From the NCBI GenBank assembly GCA_902363835.1, contig CABJBM010000006.1:1-64000 (forward strand): DNA of 64,000 nucleotides. The letters run 5' to 3'. The notes under the pieces are model-generated. The model was not told the origin of the DNA, ran no database searches, and saw nothing but the letters and a program-made list of their open reading frames with translations. Below are positions 24,858 to 32,811 of the stretch, piece after piece. Each line of letters opens with the position of its first letter. Position 1 is the stretch's first letter. This DNA is from Lachnospiraceae bacterium (lineage in GTDB: Bacteria; Bacillota; Clostridia; Lachnospirales; Lachnospiraceae). Made by a program: the position numbers and the translations under genes.

Positions 24858-27095
24858 TTAGCTGAAATACTGCGGAAACTGCTGTACGATCCCCTGTGTC
24901 ATAACATCAGCCATTTCCAAAGCTTCTCTTTCAACATCTGCAAATACATTAATGGCTTCCACGTAATTCTGTGCCATAATATCCTCTGCTTGCCCCTTTA
25001 ACATTGCCAGATGGTCATAGAGCATATCCTGCCAGTCATCCAGTGACCAGTTAGGATTAATATTGGAAAGGAATGCTGCAATCTGATTTGCATTTTCGTA
25101 CCAGCGACCTTCCGCATTAGAGGCAGCCTCTGCATTGTCTTGCTTCATCGCCGTAAAAAGCTCACCTGCAATGGTAATGTGGTTTGTCAGCAACTCCGCA
25201 AAATCTGCAGCATTATTCTGCCCATAGAATGTAACCAATACTTCCTCAAAATCATGAGGGTTCTGGAGAAGGCGATTTGTCACAGCCTGCACATTCGGGA
25301 GGTCAAAAGCCACGCTCTCAATAACCATTCTCGTCCAGTACACATGCTGTAACCATAAGAGCCGCAAATAGTTGTTTAAATTTTGTTCTGCCTCAGTGAT
25401 ACATGTGGAAACAGGTGGTAGAGGCTGGGGTTGAGGTTGCGGCATTGGCTGGGGTTGAGGCAGCGGTTGGGGCTGGGGTTGAGGCTGCGGCATTGGTTGG
25501 GGTTGCGGCTGCGGCCTAGGCTGTGGTAGTGGTTGAGGCTGCGGCATTGGCTGCGGCTGCGGTTGAGGCTGCGGCATTGGCTGCGGCTGTGGTTGAGGCT
25601 GCGGTTGAGGCTGCGGCATTGGCTGCGGCTGCGGACCCGGGCATATCAATGAAGGCCTCTGTCCATATGGAATACAAATCACCTGACCAATAAACAGATT
25701 TGTTGGATTAAGACCTGGATTTACAGCCATAATTGCCTCAACGGTAGTCTCAAAACGCTGTGCAATAAGCCATAGAGTATCGCCAGACTCAATGATATAG
25801 GAATGCATTCCTACAGGGCAGGGATTCTCAACGCTGCTGCCTCTCCGTTCTCCCTCATTACGAGACCGGCTGCGTGATCTTTCAGGTGCATTGCGTCTTG
25901 TTCCGCGTGGGATACAGATTACCTGACCGACAAACAGATTATCAGGAGTTACACTTGGATTCGCCTCCATAATGGCCTCTACGGTAGTAGAATGACGCTG
26001 AGAAATAAGCCAAAGCGTGTCTTCAGCTTGAATTGTGTATGGATATGATCCTTCCGGGCAGCGGTTCACTCTGTTTCTTCGCCTCCAATTGTCCTCAATA
26101 AAAGTTTGAGGCTGGGGCTGAGACTGTGTCTGGGCCTGTGGAGGCATATTGCTGCTTCCTCCTGCCTGGGGAATACAGATTACTTGACCAACAAATAGAC
26201 GATTGGGATTTATGCCCGGATTCGCCTCCATAATTTCATCAACGGTAATGGAATGACGTTGTGAAATAACCCACAAACTATCTCCGGCTCGAATTGTATA
26301 AGACTGCAGCCCTCCTGCACAATTATTCATACCGCTGCCGAGATTCTGATTTCCCTGAGCTGGGATCTGGGTCTGAGGCTGCGTCATGGGTTGCGTCTGG
26401 GGCTGTGTCATGGGTTGCGTCTGGGGCTGCGTTATGGGCTGCGTCATGGGTTGTGTCTGAGGCTGTGTCTGGGGCCGCGTCTGAGGCTGGGGCTGCGTCA
26501 TGGGCTGCGTTTGAGGCTGCGTCATGGGTTGCGTTTGAGGCTGCGTCACGGGCTGCGTCTGGGGCTGTGTCATGGGCTGCGTCTGGGGCTGCGTCATGGG
26601 CTGCGTCTGGGGCTGCGTCTGGGGCTGCGTCATGGGCTGCGTTTGAGGCTGCGTCTGGGGCTGTGTCATGGGCTGCGTCATCGGCTGCGTCATGGGCTGC
26701 GTTTGAGGCTGCGTCATGGGCTGCGTCATCGGCTGCGTCATGGGCTGCGTCTGAGGCCGCGTCTGGGGTTGCGTCATGGGCTGCGTTTGAGGCTGCGTCT
26801 GGGGCTGCGTCATGGGCTGCGTTTGAGGCTGCGTCATGGGCTGCGTCTGGGGCTGCGTCATGGGCTGCGTCTGGGGCTGGGTCCGGGGCTGGGTCTGAGG
26901 CTGGGAAGGCATATTACGGTTTCTGCTTCCACGGGGAACGCAGATCACCTGCCCAACTAACAGATTACTGGGATTTATTCCCTGATTTACAGCCAAAATT
27001 TCCTCCACGGTAGTACGGTAACGCTGTGAAATAAGCCACAGTGTATCACCGGATTGAATCGTGTAGGAGTACAATCCTTCAGGACAAGGAGTCAT
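24858..27095 (-). CDS. four-LysM protein with Pro/Gln/Thr repeat linkers
   Basis: A 745-residue protein with four LysM domains (about 5-52, 262-308, 355-400, 435-480; each near 'YTIQSGDTLWLISQR...VGQVICIP'), joined by long low-complexity linkers: about 180 residues of QTQPMTQP-type repeats after LysM1, an Arg/Ser-rich linker before LysM4, and about 80 residues of PQPQPMPQP repeats. The C-terminal 175 residues form a helical domain ('LNNYLRLLWLQHVYWTRMVI'). No signal peptide is visible, so it may act on spores or bind peptidoglycan by another route. ATG at 27095 is preceded by AAAGG; a TTG at 27113 is the alternative. Confidence 0.8.
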   Translation of the reverse strand: MTPCPEGLYSYTIQSGDTLWLISQRYRTTVEEILAVNQGINPSNLLVGQVICVPRGSRNRNMPSQPQTQPRTQPQTQPMTQPQTQPMTQPQTQPMTQPQTQPQTQPMTQPQTRPQTQPMTQPMTQPMTQPQTQPMTQPMTQPMTQPQTQPQTQPMTQPQTQPQTQPMTQPQTQPMTQPQTQPVTQPQTQPMTQPQTQPMTQPQPQTRPQTQPQTQPMTQPITQPQTQPMTQPQTQPMTQPQTQIPAQGNQNLGSGMNNCAGGLQSYTIRAGDSLWVISQRHSITVDEIMEANPGINPNRLFVGQVICIPQAGGSSNMPPQAQTQSQPQPQTFIEDNWRRRNRVNRCPEGSYPYTIQAEDTLWLISQRHSTTVEAIMEANPSVTPDNLFVGQVICIPRGTRRNAPERSRSRSRNEGERRGSSVENPCPVGMHSYIIESGDTLWLIAQRFETTVEAIMAVNPGLNPTNLFIGQVICIPYGQRPSLICPGPQPQPMPQPQPQPQPQPQPMPQPQPQPQPMPQPQPLPQPRPQPQPQPMPQPQPQPQPLPQPQPMPQPQPQPLPPVSTCITEAEQNLNNYLRLLWLQHVYWTRMVIESVAFDLPNVQAVTNRLLQNPHDFEEVLVTFYGQNNAADFAELLTNHITIAGELFTAMKQDNAEAASNAEGRWYENANQIAAFLSNINPNWSLDDWQDMLYDHLAMLKGQAEDIMAQNYVEAINVFADVEREALEMADVMTQGIVQQFPQYFS
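25418..25636. repeat. in-gene repeat coding for PQPQPMPQP
   Basis: Tandem 6- to 24-bp units of the type ggctgcggttga (plus strand) code for Pro-Gln and Met-Pro repeats on the minus strand, next to the C-terminal domain of the LysM protein. Confidence 0.85.
26364..26907. repeat. in-gene repeat coding for QTQPMTQP
   Basis: About 540 bp of tandem 12-bp units (gggctgcgtctg / atgggctgcgtc variants) in the LysM gene. The units keep the frame and differ mainly at synonymous sites. Long frames on the opposite strand here are a by-product of the repeat. Confidence 0.92.
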
Positions 27096-27426
27096 AAGTT
27101 TACTGCCTTTCAATTAAGCAATTTTTCATATTTTATGTTTTTAAAATCAGAATAGTACCTGTCAGGCCTTAAAAATTATATTTTATATAAAATAATGAAG
27201 AATCTACTCCCAAAGGATTCCTTTATCCAAATTCTATTCGACATATTTAGTTAAAAAAGTTTAAGAAAATTCAGAAAAAAAGGCGATTTTGTAACAAAAA
27301 TGGAAAACTTTTACAAATATACCTAAATGATGAATTGCTTAATGAAAAAACTTTTGATATTATTCTATTACAAATATCTACGTTTTAAGGCCTTACATAT
27401 TAAAATCACATAAAGGGGGTCCTGTT
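27096..27426. other. divergent intergenic region without called elements
   Basis: An AT-rich 330-bp gap between the LysM gene (minus) and the PAS-GGDEF gene (plus). I see no consensus sigma-A promoter on either strand; if the LysM protein is spore-related another sigma factor could be used. A GGGGG ribosome site precedes 27427. Confidence 0.5.
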
Positions 27427-29973
27427 ATGACAAAAGAGGGAATAGAGAAGCTTTTTATGCACATGCCATTAGGTTATGCCTATTACGAAATTGTCTTTGG
27501 GAATACGGAACGCTCACAGGAATATGTTCTTGCAGAAGCAAATGACGCCTTTTTTGATCTCTGGGGCCTTGATAAGGAAAACGCACTGCATAAAAACGTA
27601 TCCCTGCTTCTGAAGGATAAAACAGAAGCCCCCGCATGGCGTATGTTTCATGAAAGTCTGGGCACTGGGGAAAAGGACAGGCATTTCACCGTATCCATTG
27701 GGCAGCGGAGTTTTAAGGTCACCGTTTACAATCCAGTACCAAACGGCCTGGCAGCGATTTTTGACGATACCACGGAAATCCATGGGGAATTACAGTCTGA
27801 AAGGGAGAAGATTAACAAGCTCAACCAGGATATTGAGATTTTTTTTAACAGTACCCAGGATGGATTGTTTTTTCTGGAATATAAAAACGGAGAATTCCGG
27901 TATATCCGAAATAATGCAGTCCATCAGACATTGACCGGAATGACCACTCCCCTCATGGAAGGAAAAACGCCCATAGAAGCAATGGGTGATGAAGTGGGAA
28001 AGGTTTTGCAGGAAGGATACAAAAAATGCATTGCTTCCGGGAAAAGCATGATGTACGAGGAGACCATAGAATTCATGGGAGGCACCCGGGACTGGCTGGT
28101 GCGGCTCACTCCTGTGAAAGAAAACGGCCAGGTTTCCTATATCATTGGATCACGTCTTGATATCACAGAATTAAAAAAGCTGCGGGAAGATAAGGAGCGG
28201 CTCCTTAAAAACTTAAATTCCATGTTTACGGAGCACTCGGCAGTCATGCTGATCATTGACATGAAAACCGGGAAAATATTGAATGCAAACCCATCGGCCT
28301 GCAGGTTTTATGGCTACACCAAAGACGAAATTTTATCAATGTACATACAGGATATCAGTGAGACATCCAATGACGCCATCAAACTCATGCGCATTCAGGC
28401 CCTTGATAATGAAAAGCCCTATTCCCTGTTTCCTCACCGCGTAAAGAGCGGGGATGTCAAAATGGTGGATGTATATTCCAGCCCAATCACCTATGAAGGG
28501 GAAAACCAGCTCTTTTCTATTATTTTTGATGTATCGGACCGCGAGAAATTCAGATACGACCTTTATTGGGACAATGAATTATTAAGCGTTACCCTTAATT
28601 CCATTGGAGACGGAGTCGTTACCACTGATAATGAAGGTAAAATCACTTACTTAAATCAGGCTGCCCAGGAAATCACAGGCTGGAATAATGAGGCCGCCTC
28701 CACAAGGCCTTTTGAAGAAGTCTTTGACTTAAGAAATGAAACCACAGGAGAGACCATTTCAAATCCGATCAGCGCAGTATTGGAGACGGGAAAGATCGTG
28801 GGTCTTGCCAATCATACAGTTCTTTTAAACAGACAGGGAGATTTTATTCCCATTACAGACAGCGCCGCCCCCATCAAGGACCAAACAGGACATGTGTATG
28901 GGGTTGTCATGGTCTTTCACGATGTGAGCCATGAAAAAAGGCAGCAGCGAAGGATCATGTATTTAAGCTATCATGATTCATTAACAGAAATTTACAACCG
29001 CAGATACATGGAGGAAGAAATGGTCCGGATTGACAGGGCCTCCATGCTTCCCATCACAGTGATCATGGGCGATGTAAACGGCCTGAAGGTGACCAATGAC
29101 GTCTTCGGCCACAAAACAGGCGACCTTCTTTTAAGGGAGGTTGCAAGAACATTCCAGCATGCCATACAGAAAAATGGGATTGTAAGCCGGTGGGGAGGGG
29201 ATGAATTCCTGGTCCTGCTGCCAAAAACCGACACTGCCCAGGCCCAGAAAATCATACAAAAACTGAATGAAGAATTTAAGGAAAATGACCGTCTCCCTCT
29301 GCAGATCAGCGTATCTTTGGGATTTGATGTAAAACACAGCGAATATGAAAACATTCATCAGGTGCTGCAAAAAGCAGAAGAACAGATGTACCACAGAAAG
29401 CTTTTGGAAGGAAAAAGCTGCCGCAACCGCATTATAAATACCCTTTTGGCCACGCTTCATGAAAAGAGCATGGAAACAGAGGAGCATGCCTTAAGAATTG
29501 AAACCTATTGCATTGCCATTGCTGAAAAAATGAACCTGGCTCCTGAAGAAAAAAATGATCTGTCCCTTTTGGCCATGCTTCACGATATCGGAAAGGTGGG
29601 GATCAGCATGGAGATCTTAAAAAAGCCCGGTCCTTTAAATGAGGAAGAATGGAAAGAGGTAAAACGCCACCCGGAAATCGGTTACCGCATCGCCCAGAAC
29701 ACTCCGGAACTTGTCACTGTATCCGAGTACATCCTCTCCCACCACGAAAGATGGGATGGGACCGGCTATCCCAGAGGGTTAAAAGGAAGTGAAATTCCGC
29801 TGCTGTGCCGCATTCTGGCAGTTGCTGATGCCTATGATGCCATGACAAGCAACCTTCCTTACCGCAAGGCAATGAACAGTCAGGATGCAATGGAAGAAAT
29901 CAAACGCTGCACAGGCACCCAGTTTGATCCCCAGATTGCCCAGTTGTTTATGGAACTTAATACAATCTTCTGA
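27427..29973 (+). CDS. PAS-PAS-PAS-GGDEF-HD-GYP signalling protein
   Basis: An 848-residue cytoplasmic protein with no membrane spans. Three or four PAS modules occupy about 1-510 ('MFTEHSAVMLIIDMKTGKILNAN', 'SIGDGVVTTDNEGKITYLNQAAQEITGW' are the clearest), then GGDEF (about 510-665, intact 'RWGGDEF') and HD-GYP (about 670-848, 'MLHDIGK', 'HHERWDGTGYP'). Both catalytic motifs are intact, so it may both make and degrade c-di-GMP under control of ligands or redox state. The C-terminal half closely resembles the REC-linked protein at 8704-10188. Confidence 0.93.
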   Translation: MTKEGIEKLFMHMPLGYAYYEIVFGNTERSQEYVLAEANDAFFDLWGLDKENALHKNVSLLLKDKTEAPAWRMFHESLGTGEKDRHFTVSIGQRSFKVTVYNPVPNGLAAIFDDTTEIHGELQSEREKINKLNQDIEIFFNSTQDGLFFLEYKNGEFRYIRNNAVHQTLTGMTTPLMEGKTPIEAMGDEVGKVLQEGYKKCIASGKSMMYEETIEFMGGTRDWLVRLTPVKENGQVSYIIGSRLDITELKKLREDKERLLKNLNSMFTEHSAVMLIIDMKTGKILNANPSACRFYGYTKDEILSMYIQDISETSNDAIKLMRIQALDNEKPYSLFPHRVKSGDVKMVDVYSSPITYEGENQLFSIIFDVSDREKFRYDLYWDNELLSVTLNSIGDGVVTTDNEGKITYLNQAAQEITGWNNEAASTRPFEEVFDLRNETTGETISNPISAVLETGKIVGLANHTVLLNRQGDFIPITDSAAPIKDQTGHVYGVVMVFHDVSHEKRQQRRIMYLSYHDSLTEIYNRRYMEEEMVRIDRASMLPITVIMGDVNGLKVTNDVFGHKTGDLLLREVARTFQHAIQKNGIVSRWGGDEFLVLLPKTDTAQAQKIIQKLNEEFKENDRLPLQISVSLGFDVKHSEYENIHQVLQKAEEQMYHRKLLEGKSCRNRIINTLLATLHEKSMETEEHALRIETYCIAIAEKMNLAPEEKNDLSLLAMLHDIGKVGISMEILKKPGPLNEEEWKEVKRHPEIGYRIAQNTPELVTVSEYILSHHERWDGTGYPRGLKGSEIPLLCRILAVADAYDAMTSNLPYRKAMNSQDAMEEIKRCTGTQFDPQIAQLFMELNTIF

Positions 29974-30023
29974 TGCATTTAAACGCCTTTTGGAGCGGAA
30001 CATATACGAGCCGAACCAAATGT

Positions 30024-30057
30024 CTCCTTTCCTAATAAAATGTTATTAGGAAAGGAG
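30024..30057 (+). promoter_or_regulatory. hairpin that buries the ribosome binding site of the flavin oxidase gene
   Basis: A perfect 15-bp stem (30024-30038 with 30043-30057) with a 4-nt loop. The right arm is the Shine-Dalgarno region AGGAAAGGAGG. No T run follows, so it is not a normal terminator. It should strongly limit translation unless melted or cut. Confidence 0.7.
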
Positions 30058-30066
30058 GCAATCCTC

Positions 30067-31458
30067 ATGAACACCTGTAATTTTAACGGGCTTACCGGTC
30101 ATGTTGTAACTCCAGATGACCCTTATTATCATGAATTAAGACAAGTATATAACAGGGCGATCCAAAAATTCCCCCTGGCCATCGTCTTTTGCCAGAATCA
30201 GGATGACGTGAGCAATGCGGTTTTGTGGTCCCGAAAGTATCACATTTCCCTGCGCATCCGAAATGGAGGCCATAATTATGAAGGCTATTCCACCGGCAAT
30301 GACGTACTTGACATTGATTTAAGTGAAATGAACCAGCTTACCATAGATGAAAACGCCCATTTGCTTTATGTTCAGGGAGGCGTAACAAACAAGCAGCTAT
30401 ATGAATTCGTCTCATCAAAAGGTTACCCCTTCCCTGGCGGCACCTGCCCCTCGGTGGGGGTGAGCGGCTATGCTTTAGGCGGAGGCTTCGGACTCTCCTG
30501 CCGCTATCTTGGACTTGGCTGCGACAGCCTTTTAGAAGTCAGCATGGTCAATTACGAAGGCCGTATTATAAATGCCAGCTCACGGGAAAACGCCGATTTA
30601 TTTTGGGCATGCCGGGGAGCCGGGGGCGGAAACTTTGGTGTAATCGTTTCCATGACCTTCCGCCTTCCCTCAAAAGTAAATAAAGTCACACTCATTGACA
30701 TAAGATATCCCCAAGCAGACCAGGAAAAGCAGTCTTTGTTCCTTCTGACCTGGCAGGACTGGCTGAAAGATGCCGACCAAAGGGTTACTTTGGTCTCAAG
30801 AATCTACAACGATCTTTACGAAGGACTTGCAATCATCGCACGAGGTATTTTTTACGGACCTCCTGAGGCTGCACTGGGAATCATCACTCCCCTTCTGGGG
30901 CTTGGAGGTGCAAAATACAGTTTAAAATACGTGACCTTTCTGGAAGCTGTTACAATAATCGGAGATTTTTATCCTCCCTTTGAAAAGTTCAAGTCAGCAA
31001 GCCGTTTTGCCCTGCGGGACTTTAGCCGCTGTGAAAGCTGCAAAATAGCCGGTCTTATTAAAGAACGGGCGGAAGGTTCCGTTTATGCCAGCATTTCCTT
31101 TTATGCCCTTGGCGGCAAAGTTGCGGAGGTGGAGGCAGATGAAACCGCCTTCTACTACCGCAATGCCAGCTTTATTGTATGGCTTGATACGGTATTTGAA
31201 GATCACAAATGCAAAAATGCTGCCTGGATATCCGAAAAATTCAGATATTTAACATCGGTTACCAAAGGCTCTTATGTGAATTTCCCATATTCATGCCTTC
31301 CCTGCCATCTTGAAGAATACTATGGCACCCATGTCTGCAGATTAAAAAAGGTGAAGGAGAAATATGATCCGTACAACATTTTCACCTTTCCTCAGGGGAT
31401 CGGTGGATCGCAGAGAACGGATTTTACAGCTCCAATATGCTGTAACCTCTCCCAATAA
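30067..31458 (+). CDS. FAD-linked oxidase, berberine-bridge-enzyme type
   Basis: A 463-residue flavoprotein with an FAD_binding_4 domain (about 30-200) and a BBE C-terminal segment ('KEKYDPYNIFTFPQGI'). The histidine of 'NGGHNYEGYS' and the cysteine of 'GTCPSVGVSGYALGGGFG' are the residues that carry bicovalent FAD in this family, so oxidation of a sugar or alcohol with O2 or another acceptor is possible. No signal peptide. ATG at 30067 follows AAAGGAGG; an upstream ATG at 30040 lies inside the hairpin loop and is unlikely. The substrate is unknown. Confidence 0.88.
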   Translation: MNTCNFNGLTGHVVTPDDPYYHELRQVYNRAIQKFPLAIVFCQNQDDVSNAVLWSRKYHISLRIRNGGHNYEGYSTGNDVLDIDLSEMNQLTIDENAHLLYVQGGVTNKQLYEFVSSKGYPFPGGTCPSVGVSGYALGGGFGLSCRYLGLGCDSLLEVSMVNYEGRIINASSRENADLFWACRGAGGGNFGVIVSMTFRLPSKVNKVTLIDIRYPQADQEKQSLFLLTWQDWLKDADQRVTLVSRIYNDLYEGLAIIARGIFYGPPEAALGIITPLLGLGGAKYSLKYVTFLEAVTIIGDFYPPFEKFKSASRFALRDFSRCESCKIAGLIKERAEGSVYASISFYALGGKVAEVEADETAFYYRNASFIVWLDTVFEDHKCKNAAWISEKFRYLTSVTKGSYVNFPYSCLPCHLEEYYGTHVCRLKKVKEKYDPYNIFTFPQGIGGSQRTDFTAPICCNLSQ

Positions 31459-31486
31459 ACCTTTGATGGGGCAAGGCATGAATGCA

Positions 31487-31528
31487 AAAGCACCCTCGTG
31501 TGAGTCTTAATTTCCACGAGGGTGCTTT
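31487..31528. terminator. bidirectional terminator between convergent genes
   Basis: A 14-bp perfect stem (31487-31500 with 31515-31528) lies between the oxidase gene (plus) and the MarR gene (minus), with T-rich sequence on both sides. Confidence 0.8.
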
Positions 31529-31542
31529 CATTTGGGTTTTAT

Positions 31543-31986
31543 TTACTTTCCAGGATTTTGACCGGTCTGGCCTAAAATCTGATACAGCAGCCGGTATAAA
31601 TCCCTGGACTCCTCTTCATTCAAGGGAATACACTGGAACATCCGGTCAGGAATGGTTACAGCCCGGTCCTTTAGCTGCTCTCCCTTTTCCGTCAGCTCCA
31701 CGACCACGCTTCTCTCGTCTTCCTTGGAGCGGCTTCGTCTGAGGAGTCCTGCCGCCTCCATCTTTTTTAGCAAAGGAGTCAAGGTACCGCTGTCCAAATA
31801 CAGAAGCTCTCCTAATTTCTTGACAGTAACCTGTTTTCTCTCCCACAATACCATCATTGCAATATACTGGGTATAGGTTAGCCCGATTTCATCAAGAAAC
31901 GGTTTATACCTTCTGATGATCTCACGGGAGCAGGCATAAAGAGGAAAGCAAAGCTGGTTTTCCAGCTTTAGTTTCTCATAGTCCAT
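31543..31986 (-). CDS. MarR-family regulator, OhrR-like
   Basis: A 147-residue winged-helix regulator. The start 'MDYEKLKLENQLCFPLYACSREI' region (Cys13 and Cys19) carries the reactive N-terminal cysteine of OhrR proteins, which respond to organic hydroperoxides; 'LDSGTLTPLLKKMEAAGLL' and 'DERSVVVELTEKG' are the recognition helix and wing. It precedes a glutathione peroxidase gene on the same strand, which fits peroxide control. Start at 31986 matches the family; ATG at 32007 with AGGAG is equally possible. Confidence 0.85.
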   Translation of the reverse strand: MDYEKLKLENQLCFPLYACSREIIRRYKPFLDEIGLTYTQYIAMMVLWERKQVTVKKLGELLYLDSGTLTPLLKKMEAAGLLRRSRSKEDERSVVVELTEKGEQLKDRAVTIPDRMFQCIPLNEEESRDLYRLLYQILGQTGQNPGK

Positions 31987-32027
31987 AGATTCTCTCCCTT
32001 CTCCCATTCTTGTCTCCTGTCCGTTTT

Positions 32028-32573
32028 TTACAATAAATTCTTTACATCTTCTTCCACAAGCTTCATGTCCGCAGTTGGTTCAAAACGCCTGACCACATTG
32101 CCCTGACGGTCTACAAGGAATTTGGTGAAATTCCACTTAATATCCGGTTCATTCTTATAATTGGGATTCAGCTCTTCAAACTTCTGTTCCAGACGTGAAG
32201 TCAGGGCATGTCCCCGATCAAAGCCATCAAAGCCTTTTTCATTTACCAGGTAACGGTACAGGGGAATTGCATTCTCCCCATTTACATCAATCTTTGCAAA
32301 CTGGGGGAAGGTAACTCCAAAACGTCCGGTACAAAAGGAATGAATTTCTTCATTGTCGCCGGGGGCCTGGTTTCCGAACTGATTGCAGGGAAAGTCAAGA
32401 ATCTCAAACCCTTTGCCTGCATATTCATCATACATGGCCTGAAGATCCGTATACTGGGGAGTAAACCCGCAAACCGTGGCCGTATTAACGATCAGTAACA
32501 CCTTACCTGCATAATCGGATAAGGATTTTTCCGTGCCATCCATTTCCTGAACTGTAAAATCATAAACAGACAT
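32028..32573 (-). CDS. glutathione peroxidase-like thiol peroxidase
   Basis: A 181-residue peroxidase of the Gpx family with the catalytic cysteine Cys35 in 'NTATVCGFTPQY', the glutamine and asparagine of 'FPCNQFGNQAPG' and the tryptophan of 'IKWNFTKFL'. Bacterial cysteine forms usually draw electrons from thioredoxin. It lies upstream of the OhrR-like gene (21- to 40-bp gap) on the same transcript and has a consensus promoter. Confidence 0.93.
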   Translation of the reverse strand: MSVYDFTVQEMDGTEKSLSDYAGKVLLIVNTATVCGFTPQYTDLQAMYDEYAGKGFEILDFPCNQFGNQAPGDNEEIHSFCTGRFGVTFPQFAKIDVNGENAIPLYRYLVNEKGFDGFDRGHALTSRLEQKFEELNPNYKNEPDIKWNFTKFLVDRQGNVVRRFEPTADMKLVEEDVKNLL

Positions 32574-32608
32574 CTCATATACCTCCTTATTGTACTATTA
32601 TATTGTGC

Positions 32609-32621
32609 AAAATTTAATTTT
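32609..32621. promoter_or_regulatory. candidate OhrR operator
   Basis: AAAATT-T-AATTTT is a perfect 6-1-6 palindrome just downstream of the promoter. A second related AATTTAATT site lies upstream of the -35 at about 32675-32686. AT-rich palindromes of this type are known OhrR targets; binding is inferred. Confidence 0.5.
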
Positions 32622-32635
32622 CTAAAACTAATATT

Positions 32636-32664
32636 ATCATATACCCTGATTGTTTCTTTGTCAA
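32636..32664 (-). promoter_or_regulatory. promoter of the peroxidase-ohrR operon
   Basis: TTGACA (32664-32659) and TATGAT (32641-32636) with 17-nt spacing on the minus strand. Confidence 0.85.
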
Positions 32665-32811
32665 TAGCATTATAAAATTTAATTGTATAAAATCATTTTT
32701 CCCAAATCCTCCTATGTGACTCAATCACAGACATTTTTAAAACTTTTATTTATACTGAATAAAACAACATTTGACCATTGATTATTTTAAAAATATAGCA
32801 GGAGGTATTCT

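Noticed and set aside
26364..26907. Possible CRISPR-like array
   Set aside because: Units are short, contiguous and in frame inside a coding gene, with no unique spacers and no cas genes.
26294..27013. Long plus-strand frames rich in Ala/Ser/Trp and in Leu/Arg/Gly opposite the LysM gene
   Set aside because: They arise from the GC-rich 12-bp repeat read in other frames; composition is unnatural and there is no ribosome site.
30024..30057. Terminator of the PAS-GGDEF-HD-GYP gene
   Set aside because: Strong stem but no T run follows and the right arm is the next gene's ribosome site; a regulatory hairpin is the better reading, though both effects are possible.
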